This document shows, piece after piece, positions 41,159 to 50,361 of a stretch of 64,000 bases of DNA. Position 1 is the stretch's first letter. Each line of letters starts with the position of its first letter. A program made the translations under genes and the position numbers. Under the pieces are notes generated by a model that was not told the DNA's origin, searched no databases, and was given only the letters and a program-made list of their open reading frames with translations. This DNA is from Algiphilus aromaticivorans DG1253 (lineage in GTDB: Bacteria; Pseudomonadota; Gammaproteobacteria; Nevskiales; Nevskiaceae), in contig NZ_JPOG01000001.1 in the NCBI RefSeq assembly GCF_000733765.1, forward strand, positions 2,418,001 to 2,482,000, read 5' to 3'.

Positions 41159-42607
41159 ATGCCCGAGACCAGCCTCTACTGGCACGACTACGAGAGCTTC
41201 GGCGTCGAGCCGCGACGCGATCGCCCGGCCCAGTTCGCCGGCCAGCGCACCAATCTCGATCTCGAGCCGATCGGCGAGCCACTGAGCATCTACTGCCAGC
41301 CACCCGCGGACCTGCTGCCGCACCCGGAAGCCTGCCTGATCACCGGCATCACACCGCAGAAAGCCGAGGCGGAAGGACTGCCCGAACCCGCCTTCATCGC
41401 CCGCATCAACGAGGCGCTGGGCGCGCCGGGCACCTGCAGCGTCGGCTACAACAATCTGCGCTTCGACGATGAGCTGACGCGGCACACGCTCTGGCGCAAC
41501 TTCTTCGATCCCTACGCCCGCGAGTGGCGCAACAACTGCTCGCGCTGGGATCTCATCGATGTCGTGCGGCTGGTCTACGCGCTGCGGCCGGAAGGCATCG
41601 AATGGCCGCGGCGCAACGACGGCGCACCGAGCTTCCGGCTCGAGGAGCTTGCCGAGGCCAACGGCCTGAGCAAGGAACGCGCCCACGACGCACTATCGGA
41701 TGTGCACACCACCATCGCGCTGGCGCGACTGCTCAAGCAGAAGAAGCCCAAGCTCTTCGACTTCGTCTTTTCCAATCGCGACAAGCGCTCTGCGCGCGCC
41801 TTGCTGGATCCGGAATCGCCGCAGATGGTGCTGCATGTCTCGCAGCGCTTTCCGGCCGCCACCGGCTGCATCAGCCCCGTGCTACCGCTGGCGCCGCATC
41901 CGGTCAACGGCAACGCCGTGATCTGCTTCGATCTGCGCCACGATCCCCGCGACCTTCTGGAGCTACCGCCCGACGAACTCTTCGATCGGCTGTTCACGCC
42001 CGCCGAGGATCTACCCGATGACGTCGAGCGCCTGCCATTGAAGGCGGTGCACCTCAACCGCTGCCCGGTGCTGGCGCCGGTGGGCACCCTCAAGGGTGTC
42101 GATACCAACCGACTGGCCCTCGACATGGAGCGCTGCGAGCAACACGCGAAGCGGCTGCTGGCCGAGCTGGAGACGGTGCGCGAGACGGCCACAGAACTCT
42201 TCGCCACGCAGGACTTCGCCCCCAGCGCCGACCCCGAACAGGGGCTCTACGATGGCTTCGTCGGCGATGACGACCGCCGCCGCTGCGAGGAAATCCACAG
42301 CCTGGACGGCGCCGGCCTGAAGGCGCTGGGCACTCCTTTCGCGGATTCGCGTCTCAACGAGTTGCTGTGGCGCTATCGCGCCCGCCATTTCCCGGAGAGC
42401 CTGGACACCACCGAGGCCGCGGAATGGGCGCAGTGGCGTGAGAATCGCCTGCTCTTCGCACCTGACGGTGGACTCAGTCTCGATGACTACGACACCCTGC
42501 TCGGCCAGCTGCGCGCCCGCGTCACCGACGACGCCGGCATCGCGGTGCTTGATGAGCTGACGAGCTGGGGGCAACGGCTTCGCGGCGAGCTGGATGCCGG
42601 CACCTGA
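41159..42607 (+). CDS. sbcB: Exodeoxyribonuclease I
   Basis: This is a 3'-5' single-strand DNA exonuclease acting in recombination and mismatch repair; 482 residues (E. coli 475). The DEDDh motifs are visible: the start YWHDYESFGVEP supplies the first Asp and Glu, NNLRFDDE the second Asp, and ERAHDALSDV the His and last Asp. The SH3-like and C-terminal helical domains follow. The ATG at 41159 has a GAGGA Shine-Dalgarno; the frame extends upstream into the divergent mscS region without homology. Confidence 0.93.
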   Translation: MPETSLYWHDYESFGVEPRRDRPAQFAGQRTNLDLEPIGEPLSIYCQPPADLLPHPEACLITGITPQKAEAEGLPEPAFIARINEALGAPGTCSVGYNNLRFDDELTRHTLWRNFFDPYAREWRNNCSRWDLIDVVRLVYALRPEGIEWPRRNDGAPSFRLEELAEANGLSKERAHDALSDVHTTIALARLLKQKKPKLFDFVFSNRDKRSARALLDPESPQMVLHVSQRFPAATGCISPVLPLAPHPVNGNAVICFDLRHDPRDLLELPPDELFDRLFTPAEDLPDDVERLPLKAVHLNRCPVLAPVGTLKGVDTNRLALDMERCEQHAKRLLAELETVRETATELFATQDFAPSADPEQGLYDGFVGDDDRRRCEEIHSLDGAGLKALGTPFADSRLNELLWRYRARHFPESLDTTEAAEWAQWRENRLLFAPDGGLSLDDYDTLLGQLRARVTDDAGIAVLDELTSWGQRLRGELDAGT

Positions 42608-42712
42608 GGCACACGCGACCGAGAACCCCCTCCAAACGCATGAGTCTCTCCGGATGAAGCCAGCAGTGTCTGGGTGCGACACGATGCCTGTAACCTCCAG
42701 GGGACACCGCCC

Positions 42713-43702
42713 ATGACCGCATCCGCCAACGACAGCCGAAGCCTTCGCGACGCACTGGGGAGCTTCGCCACCGGCGTCACGATCATCACCACACGCGCCG
42801 ACGGTGATCGCTCGCTCGGTGTCGCCGCGGCCAGCTTCAATACCGTCTCCATCGAACCGCCGATGGTGCTCTGGAGCGTACCGCGCGCCGCCACCAGCGC
42901 AAGCTGCTTCGAGGGTGCGACCCACTGGGCGGTGCACATCCTGGCCAGCGACCAGGAAGCCATGGCCCGCCACTTCGCTGGCAACGGCAGCAACGATTTC
43001 TCGGCCTTTCGCGTCGAAGCGGGCAGCGGCGGCGCGCCGCTGCTGCCGGGCTGCGCAACGCGGCTGCAGTGCCGTACCGCCTTTCGCTACACCGGTGGCG
43101 ATCACCTCATCTTCGTCGGGGAAGTGCTCGCCTTCGAGAGCCACGAACGCAGCCCGCTGCTCTTCCACGACGGGCGCTACACCCTCGCCCTGCAGAACGG
43201 CGACGCCGATACTCCGAACGAAGCCCGTGCCGAGTGGAGCGCCAACAACCTCGGCTATCTGCTCGGGCGCGCCTACTTTCAGCTCTACGCCCACATCCAG
43301 CCACACGCGCAGCGCAACGGCCTCGACGATGCGCACTACTTCGCGCTCGCGGTGCTGATCCTGCGCGACGGTCGCACGCTGGACGCCATCAACGCAGTCT
43401 TCGCCTATTCGGGCATCGAAACCAGCCCGGCGCAGATGCAGGCGCTGTGCGCGCGCGACCTGTTACGTGCCAGCGGCAGAGGCGCGAGCGCGCGCTATCA
43501 CCTGACCGAAAGCGGCCGCCAGCTGACGCTGCGCATCGTCGCTGCCGCCGAGGCCGCCGAGCGCGACGCGCTGGCCGACATGTCGGAGGCCGACGCCACG
43601 GCGCTGCGTCACCTGCTGCACCGCTTCGTACGCCGCACCCGTCCCGTCCGTCCCCACCACAACCGAATCGCGGCCACCGGCAGCAGCGAGGCGCTCGGCT
43701 AG
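42713..43702 (+). CDS. Flavin reductase fused to a MarR-like domain
   Basis: The protein is 329 residues from the ATG at 42713. The N-terminal ~165 residues are an HpaC/FMN-binding split-barrel reductase (LGSFATGVTIITTRADGDRSLGVAAASFNTVSIEPPMVLWSV, GDHLIFVGEVLAF). The C-terminal ~150 form a MarR-type winged helix without an obvious acidic partner (LDAINAVFAYSGIETSPAQMQALCARDLLRASG). The same architecture occurs in the reductase of p-hydroxyphenylacetate hydroxylase of Acinetobacter, where the C-terminal part inhibits until substrate binds. No oxygenase is adjacent. Confidence 0.85.
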   Translation: MTASANDSRSLRDALGSFATGVTIITTRADGDRSLGVAAASFNTVSIEPPMVLWSVPRAATSASCFEGATHWAVHILASDQEAMARHFAGNGSNDFSAFRVEAGSGGAPLLPGCATRLQCRTAFRYTGGDHLIFVGEVLAFESHERSPLLFHDGRYTLALQNGDADTPNEARAEWSANNLGYLLGRAYFQLYAHIQPHAQRNGLDDAHYFALAVLILRDGRTLDAINAVFAYSGIETSPAQMQALCARDLLRASGRGASARYHLTESGRQLTLRIVAAAEAAERDALADMSEADATALRHLLHRFVRRTRPVRPHHNRIAATGSSEALG

Positions 43703-43792
43703 TCGCAGCGCATCTACACCCTTTGGCGCATGGCATCCCCTTCCGTTACCGCGCAGACTGGCGAACCAGCAACAGAAAGCCGAGGAGACAAT

Positions 43793-45685
43793 ATGGCCGC
43801 GGGGCGCTACGAAACTGAGTACCGGCAGTCCATCGATAACCCTGAAAGCTTCTGGGCCGAGCAGGCCGAGGCGCTGCACTGGGAACGGCGCTGGGATCGC
43901 GTGCTCAGCCATGACGACGCGGACGGGGCGCCACGCTGGTTCGCCGGCGGCCGCCTGAATACCTGCTATAACGCGGTCGACCGCCATGTCGATGCCGGCC
44001 GCGGCGAGCAGATCGCGCTCATTCATGACAGCCCGGTGACCGACAGCGTGCGCCGCTTCAGCTTCATCGAGCTGCGCGACGCCACCGCCCGCCTCGCCGG
44101 CGCCCTGCGTGCCGCCGGCGTCGAAACCGGCGATCGCGTCGTGATCTACATGCCAATGATCGCCGAGGCGGCCATCGCCATGCTTGCCTGTGCGCGCATC
44201 GGTGCGGTGCATTCGGTGGTCTTCGGCGGCTTCGCCGCCCCGGAACTGGCCAAGCGCATCGACGACGCCAAGCCGAAGGCGATCCTCAGCGCTTCCTGCG
44301 GTATCGAGGGCAGTCGCGTCATCGCCTACAAGCCGCTGGTGGACGCCGCCATTGAGGCGGCGAGCCACAAGCCGCAGAGCTGCCTGATCCTGCAGCGGCC
44401 GCAGTGCGAGGCCGAGTTGAGCGCCGGCCGCGACCGTGACTGGGAGCAGGCCGTAGCCGCGGCCGGACCGGCCGATTGCGTGCCCGTGGAAGCCACTGAC
44501 CCGCTCTATGTGCTCTACACCTCCGGCACCACCGGCAAGCCCAAGGGCGTGGTGCGCGACAACGGCGGGCACGCCGTGGCGCTGACCTATTCAATGAAGG
44601 CGGTCTACGACATGAACCCGGGCGAGGTCTTCTGGGCGGCCTCGGACGTCGGCTGGGTGGTCGGCCACTCCTACATCGTCTACGCCCCGCTGCTCGCCGG
44701 CTGCACCACCGTCATGTTCGAAGGCAAGCCCGTGGGCACGCCGGATGCCGGCGCCTTCTGGCGGGTTGCGAGTGAGCACGGCGTGAAGGCGCTGTTCACC
44801 GCGCCCACCGCCTTCCGCGCCATCAAGAAGGAGGACCCGAAGGGCGAGCATCTGGCACGCTACAAGCTTGCGGCCTTCGAGGCGCTCTACCTGGCCGGCG
44901 AGCGCTGCGACCCCGACACCATCGACTGGGCATCCGGACTGCTACAGGTACCGGTCATTGACCACTGGTGGCAGACCGAAACCGGCTGGCCGGTGGCGGC
45001 GGTCTGCCGTGGTCTTCAGGACGAAGCGCCCCACATCGGCTCGGCGGGCCGGCCCGTGCCGGGCTACGACATCCGCGTGCTGGATGACGATGGCCATGAA
45101 GTGCCGCGCGACGCCATCGGCAACATCGTCATCCGCCAGCCGCTGCCTCCCGGCACGCTGCCCACGCTCTGGAACAACGAGCAGGGTTTCCGCGAGAACT
45201 ATCTCGCGCGCTATCCGGGGCACTACCTGACCGGGGACGCCGGCAAGATCGACGCCGAGGGCTACGTCTGGGTGATGTCGCGCATCGACGACATCATCAA
45301 CGTTGCCGGGCACCGCCTGTCCACCGGCGCGATGGAGGAAGTGCTGGCGGGCCATCCCGACGTCGCCGAATGTGCGGTCATCGCCGTGGCTGACGCTACC
45401 AAGGGACAGCTGCCGGTGGGCATGGTCGTGCTCAAGTCCGGCGTCGATCGCGATACCGAGGTGATCACACGGGAACTGATCCAGCGTGTGCGCGACGAAA
45501 TCGGCGCCGTCGCCGCCTTCAAGCGCGCCATCGTCGTGCCGCGCCTACCCAAGACGCGCTCCGGCAAGGTGCTGCGCAAGACCATGCGTTCCATCGCCAA
45601 CGGCGAGAACCTGACCGTGCCGGCGACCATCGACGATCCGGCCATCCTCGACGAGATTCGGGAGGCGCTGGGAGCGCCGGGCTGA
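43793..45685 (+). CDS. prpE: Propionyl-CoA synthetase
   Basis: This enzyme activates propionate (or acetate) to its CoA ester with ATP via an acyl-adenylate; 630 residues, like E. coli PrpE (628). The start at 43793 (MAAGRYETEYRQSIDNPESFWAEQA) has a GAGGAG Shine-Dalgarno 6 nt upstream; the frame runs 63 nt further without homology. YTSGTTGKPKGV, WWQTETGWP and the C-terminal RLPKTRSGKVLRKT (acetylatable Lys) are intact. It is not beside prpBCD here, but propionyl-CoA fits the neighbouring branched-chain catabolic gene. Confidence 0.93.
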   Translation: MAAGRYETEYRQSIDNPESFWAEQAEALHWERRWDRVLSHDDADGAPRWFAGGRLNTCYNAVDRHVDAGRGEQIALIHDSPVTDSVRRFSFIELRDATARLAGALRAAGVETGDRVVIYMPMIAEAAIAMLACARIGAVHSVVFGGFAAPELAKRIDDAKPKAILSASCGIEGSRVIAYKPLVDAAIEAASHKPQSCLILQRPQCEAELSAGRDRDWEQAVAAAGPADCVPVEATDPLYVLYTSGTTGKPKGVVRDNGGHAVALTYSMKAVYDMNPGEVFWAASDVGWVVGHSYIVYAPLLAGCTTVMFEGKPVGTPDAGAFWRVASEHGVKALFTAPTAFRAIKKEDPKGEHLARYKLAAFEALYLAGERCDPDTIDWASGLLQVPVIDHWWQTETGWPVAAVCRGLQDEAPHIGSAGRPVPGYDIRVLDDDGHEVPRDAIGNIVIRQPLPPGTLPTLWNNEQGFRENYLARYPGHYLTGDAGKIDAEGYVWVMSRIDDIINVAGHRLSTGAMEEVLAGHPDVAECAVIAVADATKGQLPVGMVVLKSGVDRDTEVITRELIQRVRDEIGAVAAFKRAIVVPRLPKTRSGKVLRKTMRSIANGENLTVPATIDDPAILDEIREALGAPG

Positions 45686-45794
45686 GCGCACACCGCCCGA
45701 TCAGCGCAATGGCTTAGCGCTATCTCGTAAGGGGTGGGCCAGGCTTCAGCCCGACGATGCGATTCGCAGCTCGCAACGAATGTATAGCAGCCAA

Positions 45795-46958
45795 TCAGGC
45801 CGTCTCGTCGAAGAGTTCCCGACCGATGAGCATGCGGCGAATCTCGGAGGTGCCGGCGCCGATCTCGTAGAGCTTGGCATCGCGCCAGAGGCGGCCGGTG
45901 GCGTACTCGTTGATGTAGCCGTTACCGCCCAGCGCCTGGATGGCCTGGCCACAGGCCCAGGTCGCCTTCTCGGCGGCGTAGAGGATCGCGCCGGCGGCGT
46001 CCTTGCGCGTGGTCTCGCCGCGATCGCAGGCACGCGCCACGGCGTAGACGTAGCTGCGGCAGACCGAGGTACCAACGTACATATCGGCCAGCTTGCCCTG
46101 CATCAGCTGGAAGCTGCCGATGGGGTCGCCGAACTGCTGGCGCTCGTGGACGTAGGGCGTGACGATATCCAGCGCCGCCTGCATGAGGCCGACGGGCCCG
46201 CCGGATAGCACGACGCGCTCGTAATCCAGGCCGGACATCAGCACGTTGACGCCCTTGCCCACCGCGCCCAGCACGTTCTCCTCGGGCACCTCGCAGTTGT
46301 CGAATACCAATTCGCAGGTGTTGGAGCCGCGCATGCCGAGCTTGTCCAGCTTCTGGGCCGTGGAGAAACCCGCCATCCCCTTCTCGACGATGAAGGCGGT
46401 GATGCCGCGCGGGCCGGCCTCGGGGTCGGTCTTGGCGTAGACCACCAGCGTGTCGGCGTCCGGGCCGTTGGTGATCCACATCTTGCTGCCGTTGAGCACG
46501 TAGCGATCGCCCTTCTTGTCGGCGCGCAGCTTCATGCTCACCACGTCCGAACCAGCACCGGGCTCGCTCATCGCCAGCGCGCCGACGTGCTCGCCGGAGA
46601 TCAGCTTGGGAAGATACTTCTGCCGCTGGTCGGGGCTGCCGTTCTTGTCGAGCTGGTTCACGCAGAGATTGGAATGCGCGCCGTAGGACAAGCCGATGCT
46701 GCCGGAGGCGCGGGAGATCTCTTCCATCAGAACGACATGGGCGAGATAGCCCATGCCCATGCCGCCGACGTCCTCGCCGGCCGTCATGCCGAGGGCGCCC
46801 AGCTCACCCAGCTTCGGCCAGAGCTGACGCGGAAAAACGTTGTCGGCATCCGTGGACTCGGCGATGGGCGCGATCTCGCGGCGGGCAAAATCGGCGGCCG
46901 CCTCGCGCAGCGCGTCGAGATCGGGCCCTAGGTCGTGGTTGAGGAATTTCATCGTCAT
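45795..46958 (-). CDS. ivd: Isovaleryl-CoA dehydrogenase
   Basis: This FAD enzyme of leucine breakdown oxidises isovaleryl-CoA to 3-methylcrotonyl-CoA, 387 residues from the ATG at 46958 (46952 is an alternative). Acyl-CoA dehydrogenase motifs: [25 protein letters not shown], and [35 protein letters not shown]. The catalytic Glu characteristic of the isovaleryl subfamily lies in [19 protein letters not shown] rather than at the usual C-terminal position. The other liu genes (carboxylase, hydratase, lyase) are not in the window. A TetR gene is divergent. Confidence 0.93.
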   Translation of the reverse strand: MTMKFLNHDLGPDLDALREAAADFARREIAPIAESTDADNVFPRQLWPKLGELGALGMTAGEDVGGMGMGYLAHVVLMEEISRASGSIGLSYGAHSNLCVNQLDKNGSPDQRQKYLPKLISGEHVGALAMSEPGAGSDVVSMKLRADKKGDRYVLNGSKMWITNGPDADTLVVYAKTDPEAGPRGITAFIVEKGMAGFSTAQKLDKLGMRGSNTCELVFDNCEVPEENVLGAVGKGVNVLMSGLDYERVVLSGGPVGLMQAALDIVTPYVHERQQFGDPIGSFQLMQGKLADMYVGTSVCRSYVYAVARACDRGETTRKDAAGAILYAAEKATWACGQAIQALGGNGYINEYATGRLWRDAKLYEIGAGTSEIRRMLIGRELFDETA

Positions 46959-47047
46959 CGGCGGCATCCGTTGGGGGAGCAGAATGCGCGAGTCTAGTGA
47001 GGCGCGGCATACTTGTGAAGTTCGGTTCATTTCATGCGCCCTCTGCC

Positions 47048-47680
47048 ATGGCCTACCGCCGCTCCGCGCGCATGCAGGCGCGACTCGATGACAATCGCCG
47101 CCGTATCCGCGAAGCCGCGCGGCGCATCATCGCGCGCGGCGGCTTCCGGCAGGCGCAGATGGCGGCCATAGCCGAGGCGGCCGAGCTGTCCACCGGCTCG
47201 CTGTATCGCTACTTCCCCTCCAAGGCCGAGCTCTTCATCGACGTACTGGGCGCAGCGGCGGAGCGCGAGATCCAGCTGCTCGATGCCATCGCCGCCGGCA
47301 GCGGCACACCGGCCGAGCGGCTGGAGGCTGCGGTGAAGAGTTATGTCGGCCGCGCGCTGGAGGGGCCGCATCTGGCGCACGCCTTCATGGTCGAGCCGGT
47401 CGAGCCCGAGCTGGACAGCGCGCGCCAGCAACACCGCAAGCGCGTCGCCGCAGCCTTCGCCCGCGTCCTCGAAACCGGTATCGCCGAAGGCGACTTCCCC
47501 GAGCAGGATGCCGGGCTCAGTGCATCATGCCTGGTGGGCGCAATGACCGAGGCGCTGAGCGGCCCCACCGCTGAAGCCCCCGAGACACCCGTCGAGCGCG
47601 CCGCGCTACTGGAACGCATCAGCACCTTCTGTCTGCGCGCGGTCGCCGAGAATCGCGACCCGACACGCATCGCCGACTGA
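47048..47680 (+). CDS. TetR-family regulator next to isovaleryl-CoA dehydrogenase
   Basis: The protein is 210 residues from the ATG at 47048 ([20 protein letters not shown]). The TetR HTH is at residues 15-60 ([44 protein letters not shown]). The 89-bp divergent gap to ivd suggests it controls that gene; TetR-type regulators of leucine/isovalerate use (LiuQ) are known in some gammaproteobacteria. It is followed after 4 nt by the WYL regulator, so the two are one transcript. Confidence 0.88.
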   Translation: MAYRRSARMQARLDDNRRRIREAARRIIARGGFRQAQMAAIAEAAELSTGSLYRYFPSKAELFIDVLGAAAEREIQLLDAIAAGSGTPAERLEAAVKSYVGRALEGPHLAHAFMVEPVEPELDSARQQHRKRVAAAFARVLETGIAEGDFPEQDAGLSASCLVGAMTEALSGPTAEAPETPVERAALLERISTFCLRAVAENRDPTRIAD

Positions 47681-47684
47681 GCCC

Positions 47685-48638
47685 ATGGAACGCGGCGAGC
47701 GCTTCTACTACATCCACCGCAAGCTCAAGAGCGGTGCCTGCCTGCCCTTGCAGCACTTCCTCGATACGCTGGAAGTGTCGCGGGCAACCTTCAAGCGCGA
47801 CCTCGAATACCTGCGCGACCGCTACGGCGCCCCCATCGTCTACGACCGCGACACCGGCGGCTACCGCTACGACGCCACCTCCCCTGACGATGCGCGCTTC
47901 GAGCTGCCGGGACTGTGGTTCTCGCCCGAGGAGCTGCACGGACTGCTGACCATGGACGCGCTCATGCAGCAGATGAGCGACGGCCTGCTCGGCGAACCGC
48001 TGCAGCTGCTGCGCCGGCGCCTGAACGAGGTTCTCGGCGACCAAGGCGTAGCTCTGGAACAACTGCGCCAGCGTGTGCGCATCTTCCCCACCGGCGTGCG
48101 CCGTCAGCTGGCGAGCTGCTTCCCCACCGTCGCACACGCCGTCATGGCGCGGCGGCGGCTGTGGATCCGCTACTGGGCGCGCACTTCGGACGCCGTCACC
48201 GAGCGCGAAGTGTCGCCGCAACGGCTGATTCACTACCGCGGCAACTGGTATCTGGACGGCTGGTGCCACCTCCGCGAAGGCCTGCGCAACTTCTCGGTCG
48301 ACGCCATCACCGACATCGCCCTGCGCGACGCCGAGGCGCTGGAGATCCCCACCGAGACGCTGGAGGCGGAGCTGGGCGCGGCCTACGGCATCTTCGCCGG
48401 CCGCCCCGATCAATGGGCCGTGCTGCGCTTCTCCGCCGAGCGCTCGCGCTGGGTGCGCGATGAGATCTGGCATCCCGATCAGCGCAGCGAGCTCGATGCG
48501 CAGGGCCGCTGCACGCTGCACGTGCCCTTCCATCGCGACGAGGAGCTGGTCATGGAAATCCTGCGTCACGGCCGTGAGGTCGAGGTGCTGGAACCTCCCT
48601 CGCTGGCGGCACGGGTGCGGGAGGAAGTCGGTTTCTGA
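47685..48638 (+). CDS. WYL-domain transcriptional regulator (YafY-like)
   Basis: The protein is 317 residues. An N-terminal winged helix-turn-helix (LPLQHFLDTLEVSRATFKRDLEYLRDRYGAPIVYDRDTGGYRY) is followed by the WYL domain near residues 150-210 (RRRLWIRYWAR, RLIHYRGNWYLDGWCHLREGLRNFSVDAIT) and a C-terminal WCX-type stretch. Such proteins sense ligands or nucleic-acid fragments, often in DNA damage or phage defence. No defence genes are adjacent here; it is coupled to the TetR gene. Confidence 0.9.
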   Translation: MERGERFYYIHRKLKSGACLPLQHFLDTLEVSRATFKRDLEYLRDRYGAPIVYDRDTGGYRYDATSPDDARFELPGLWFSPEELHGLLTMDALMQQMSDGLLGEPLQLLRRRLNEVLGDQGVALEQLRQRVRIFPTGVRRQLASCFPTVAHAVMARRRLWIRYWARTSDAVTEREVSPQRLIHYRGNWYLDGWCHLREGLRNFSVDAITDIALRDAEALEIPTETLEAELGAAYGIFAGRPDQWAVLRFSAERSRWVRDEIWHPDQRSELDAQGRCTLHVPFHRDEELVMEILRHGREVEVLEPPSLAARVREEVGF

Positions 48639-48716
48639 GGCGATCGACCGGCAGGCTCATCTAGTGAGCCAGCCGTGCGCGAAGCTGGCGGCACATTCGC
48701 AGAACGGAGCCCCGCC

Positions 48717-48941
48717 ATGCCCTCCCACGCCACGCGCATCCATCCCCGCAGCCCCTCCCTTCGCCGCACCGCCAACGGCCGCGCGGTGCCTGCCGCCCAC
48801 GGGCAAGCTGCCGTGCCGGCAACCGTCACTGCCCGCAAGCGACGCGAACGCACCGGCGAGACCGCGCAGCCTCGCGCGAAGCTCTGGCACATTGCCGTCG
48901 GCATGATCGCCCTGCTGTCCAGCGGTATCGAGCTGAGCTGA
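48717..48941 (+). CDS. Small basic protein of unknown function
   Basis: The protein is 74 residues from the ATG at 48717 (GGAG 9 nt upstream); an in-frame ATG at 48675 would add 14. The body is Arg/Pro/Ala-rich and positively charged, and the last ~17 residues (LWHIAVGMIALLSSGIELS) are a short hydrophobic helix, so it may be tail-anchored. It is supported mainly by the strong terminator that starts 7 nt after its stop. No family is recognised. Confidence 0.5.
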   Translation: MPSHATRIHPRSPSLRRTANGRAVPAAHGQAAVPATVTARKRRERTGETAQPRAKLWHIAVGMIALLSSGIELS

Positions 48942-48947
48942 TGCAAA

Positions 48948-48980
48948 GCAAAAGGGCCGGCAAATGGCCGGCTCTTTTGC
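48948..48980. terminator. Strong bidirectional terminator
   Basis: GCAAAAGGGCCGGC pairs with GCCGGCTCTTTTGC (14 bp, one G-T) around a 5-nt loop; U-rich ends are available in both directions. It terminates the small gene on the left. It also has the same layout as the terminator of tRNA-Ser at 51749-51785, and next to it lies a stray tRNA-Ser 3' end. Confidence 0.85.
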
Positions 48981-48983
48981 TGC

Positions 48984-49002
48984 CTGGCGGAGGGGTGGGA
49001 TT
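48984..49002 (-). other. att-like remnant: 3' end of tRNA-Ser
   Basis: Nineteen bases match the 3' end of tRNA-Ser(CGA) at 51787-51806 (T-stem strand, acceptor strand and CCA) except for one missing G in a run. The rest of a tRNA is absent. Like the intact gene it is followed on the minus strand by a terminator. It is the position expected for the far attachment site of an element that integrated at the tRNA 3' end. Confidence 0.7.
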
Positions 49003-49160
49003 GCAGGCGGCTGCGCTGCCCGCCCGTGGGGCTCGCTGCGCTCGCGCCATCCGCCTTCGGCGGACGGTCGAACCCGGTATTGTTTTCGTGGGTTCGAATC
49101 TGGAGCAACGCGTTTCGTGCGCGAGGGCGCGCGGCATACGCGCTTTCGCAAATCTGGCGG
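48985..49160. repeat. tRNA-Ser-derived repeat, left copy
   Basis: The unit starts with a tRNA-Ser 3' end, contains the inverted pair TCGAACCC/GGGTTCGA (49068-49097), then ATCTGGAGCAACGCG, and ends GCGCTTTCGCAAATCTGGCGG. A second copy with the same block order lies at 51522-51642. The left copy has about 55 extra bases, including CCGCC-TTCG-GCGG. Bases 49161-49366 hold no gene that I can support. Confidence 0.75.
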
Positions 49161-49366
49161 CCGAGAGCGACGAAACGGAGAACTACGTCTACGCTATGGC
49201 CCTCTATGCGCCTCCTAAATGGCGCTACGGTCAATGGCTCGAACTGGTGGAGAGCTGCCTGCCCGCTTCGGGATTGGTACTTGAAAAAGCCGCCGTTGAC
49301 GGAGTTCCGCGAGCTTTCCCGCTACGATCGAGTTTCGAGAATCAACGCCGACGCTTCGCCAAGCCG

Positions 49367-50260
49367 TCACATGGTCCTGCTTTCTCGAAGCGTCTCCTTG
49401 AACAGCTCGAAGGCCGTCGTCCCCCTCCGATCCGGGTAATAGAGGTGGTAGCCGGCAAAGGGCTCGCACCACGACTCCAGCAGGCGAGTGAGACGGCCAT
49501 CGGCAATCGGCGCTGCCACGAGGTCCTCCAGAATGTAGAGGATGCCGAAGCCTTCAAGGGCGGAGGCCACTAGCAGCTCGCCGTCGTTGAACACCGGCCC
49601 GCGTCCTGGCACGACCGTGACCGCATGGCCGTCGCGCTCAAACGACCAGGGAGACACGTCCCCATAGGCGTTGCCATAGGCGACACAGCGATGCGCCGCG
49701 AGGTCGGCGGGCTGCATCGGCGCCGGATGGCCGCTCAGATAGCTGGGAGCGGCCACCACAGCGACGCGAAGCGGAGGCCCGACCGGCAGCGCGATCATGT
49801 CCTTTTCCAATCGCTCGCCGAGCCGGATTCCCGCGTCGTATCGCCCCGCCACGACGTCAGTCATCCCGTCCTCCACGCACACCTCCACCTCGATGCCGGG
49901 GTGGCGGCGCATGAAGGACGGGAGCATCGGCCACAGCACTGTGTCCGCGGCGTGTTTGCCCGTCGTGATCCGGACGATGCCGATAGCTGCCCCGCGCGCC
50001 TCGGACAGTGCTTCGATCTCCTCGTCCAGTCCGGCCAGTGCCGGCGACAGGGTGGCGAGCAGGCGCTCGCCGGCAGCGGTGGGGGCGACGCTGCGCGTGG
50101 TGCGGGTGAGCAGGCGAAAGCCGAGTTGGCCCTCCAGCCGCTTCATGGTCTGACTCAACGCCGACTGTGTGACACCGAGCCGCCTCGCGGCGCGCGTGAA
50201 GCTGCGGTCGGAGGCAATCGCTGCAAAGACGGCGAGGTCGCCGAACTGATCCGGACGCAT
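49367..50260 (-). CDS. LysR-family transcriptional regulator
   Basis: The protein is 297 residues. The N-terminal winged HTH (FAAIASDRSFTRAARRLGVTQSALSQTMKRLEGQLGFRLLTRTTRSVAPTAAGE) and the C-terminal effector domain resemble the LysR subfamily that controls adjacent oxidoreductases. It is divergent from the SDR gene across a 101-bp AT-rich region with a clear inverted repeat, the usual arrangement for activation of the neighbour and self-repression. It lies inside the tRNA-Ser-bracketed islet. Confidence 0.93.
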   Translation of the reverse strand: MRPDQFGDLAVFAAIASDRSFTRAARRLGVTQSALSQTMKRLEGQLGFRLLTRTTRSVAPTAAGERLLATLSPALAGLDEEIEALSEARGAAIGIVRITTGKHAADTVLWPMLPSFMRRHPGIEVEVCVEDGMTDVVAGRYDAGIRLGERLEKDMIALPVGPPLRVAVVAAPSYLSGHPAPMQPADLAAHRCVAYGNAYGDVSPWSFERDGHAVTVVPGRGPVFNDGELLVASALEGFGILYILEDLVAAPIADGRLTRLLESWCEPFAGYHLYYPDRRGTTAFELFKETLRESRTM

Positions 50261-50361
50261 TGATGATTCCTGCTACTGGGGCCTATTACTAATTAGGCCG
50301 CTATATTTATCCATTAGTGCAACTACATAGTCGATAATTGAAGAAGAGCAGGGAGGCGACT
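50261..50361. promoter_or_regulatory. Divergent LysR/SDR control region
   Basis: This 101-bp gap is strikingly AT-rich for the window. It holds the inverted repeat GGCCTA-TTACTAAT-TAGGCC (50280-50299), an interrupted dyad with T and A at the LysR-like spacing, followed by CTATATTTATCCATTAGTG. It is the probable binding site of the LysR protein and contains both promoters. Confidence 0.6.

Noticed and set aside
48941-49573. Plus-strand open frame crossing the left tRNA-Ser repeat into the LysR gene
   Set aside because: It begins in a terminator, runs through tRNA-derived repeats and ends antisense to LysR; no recognisable domain.
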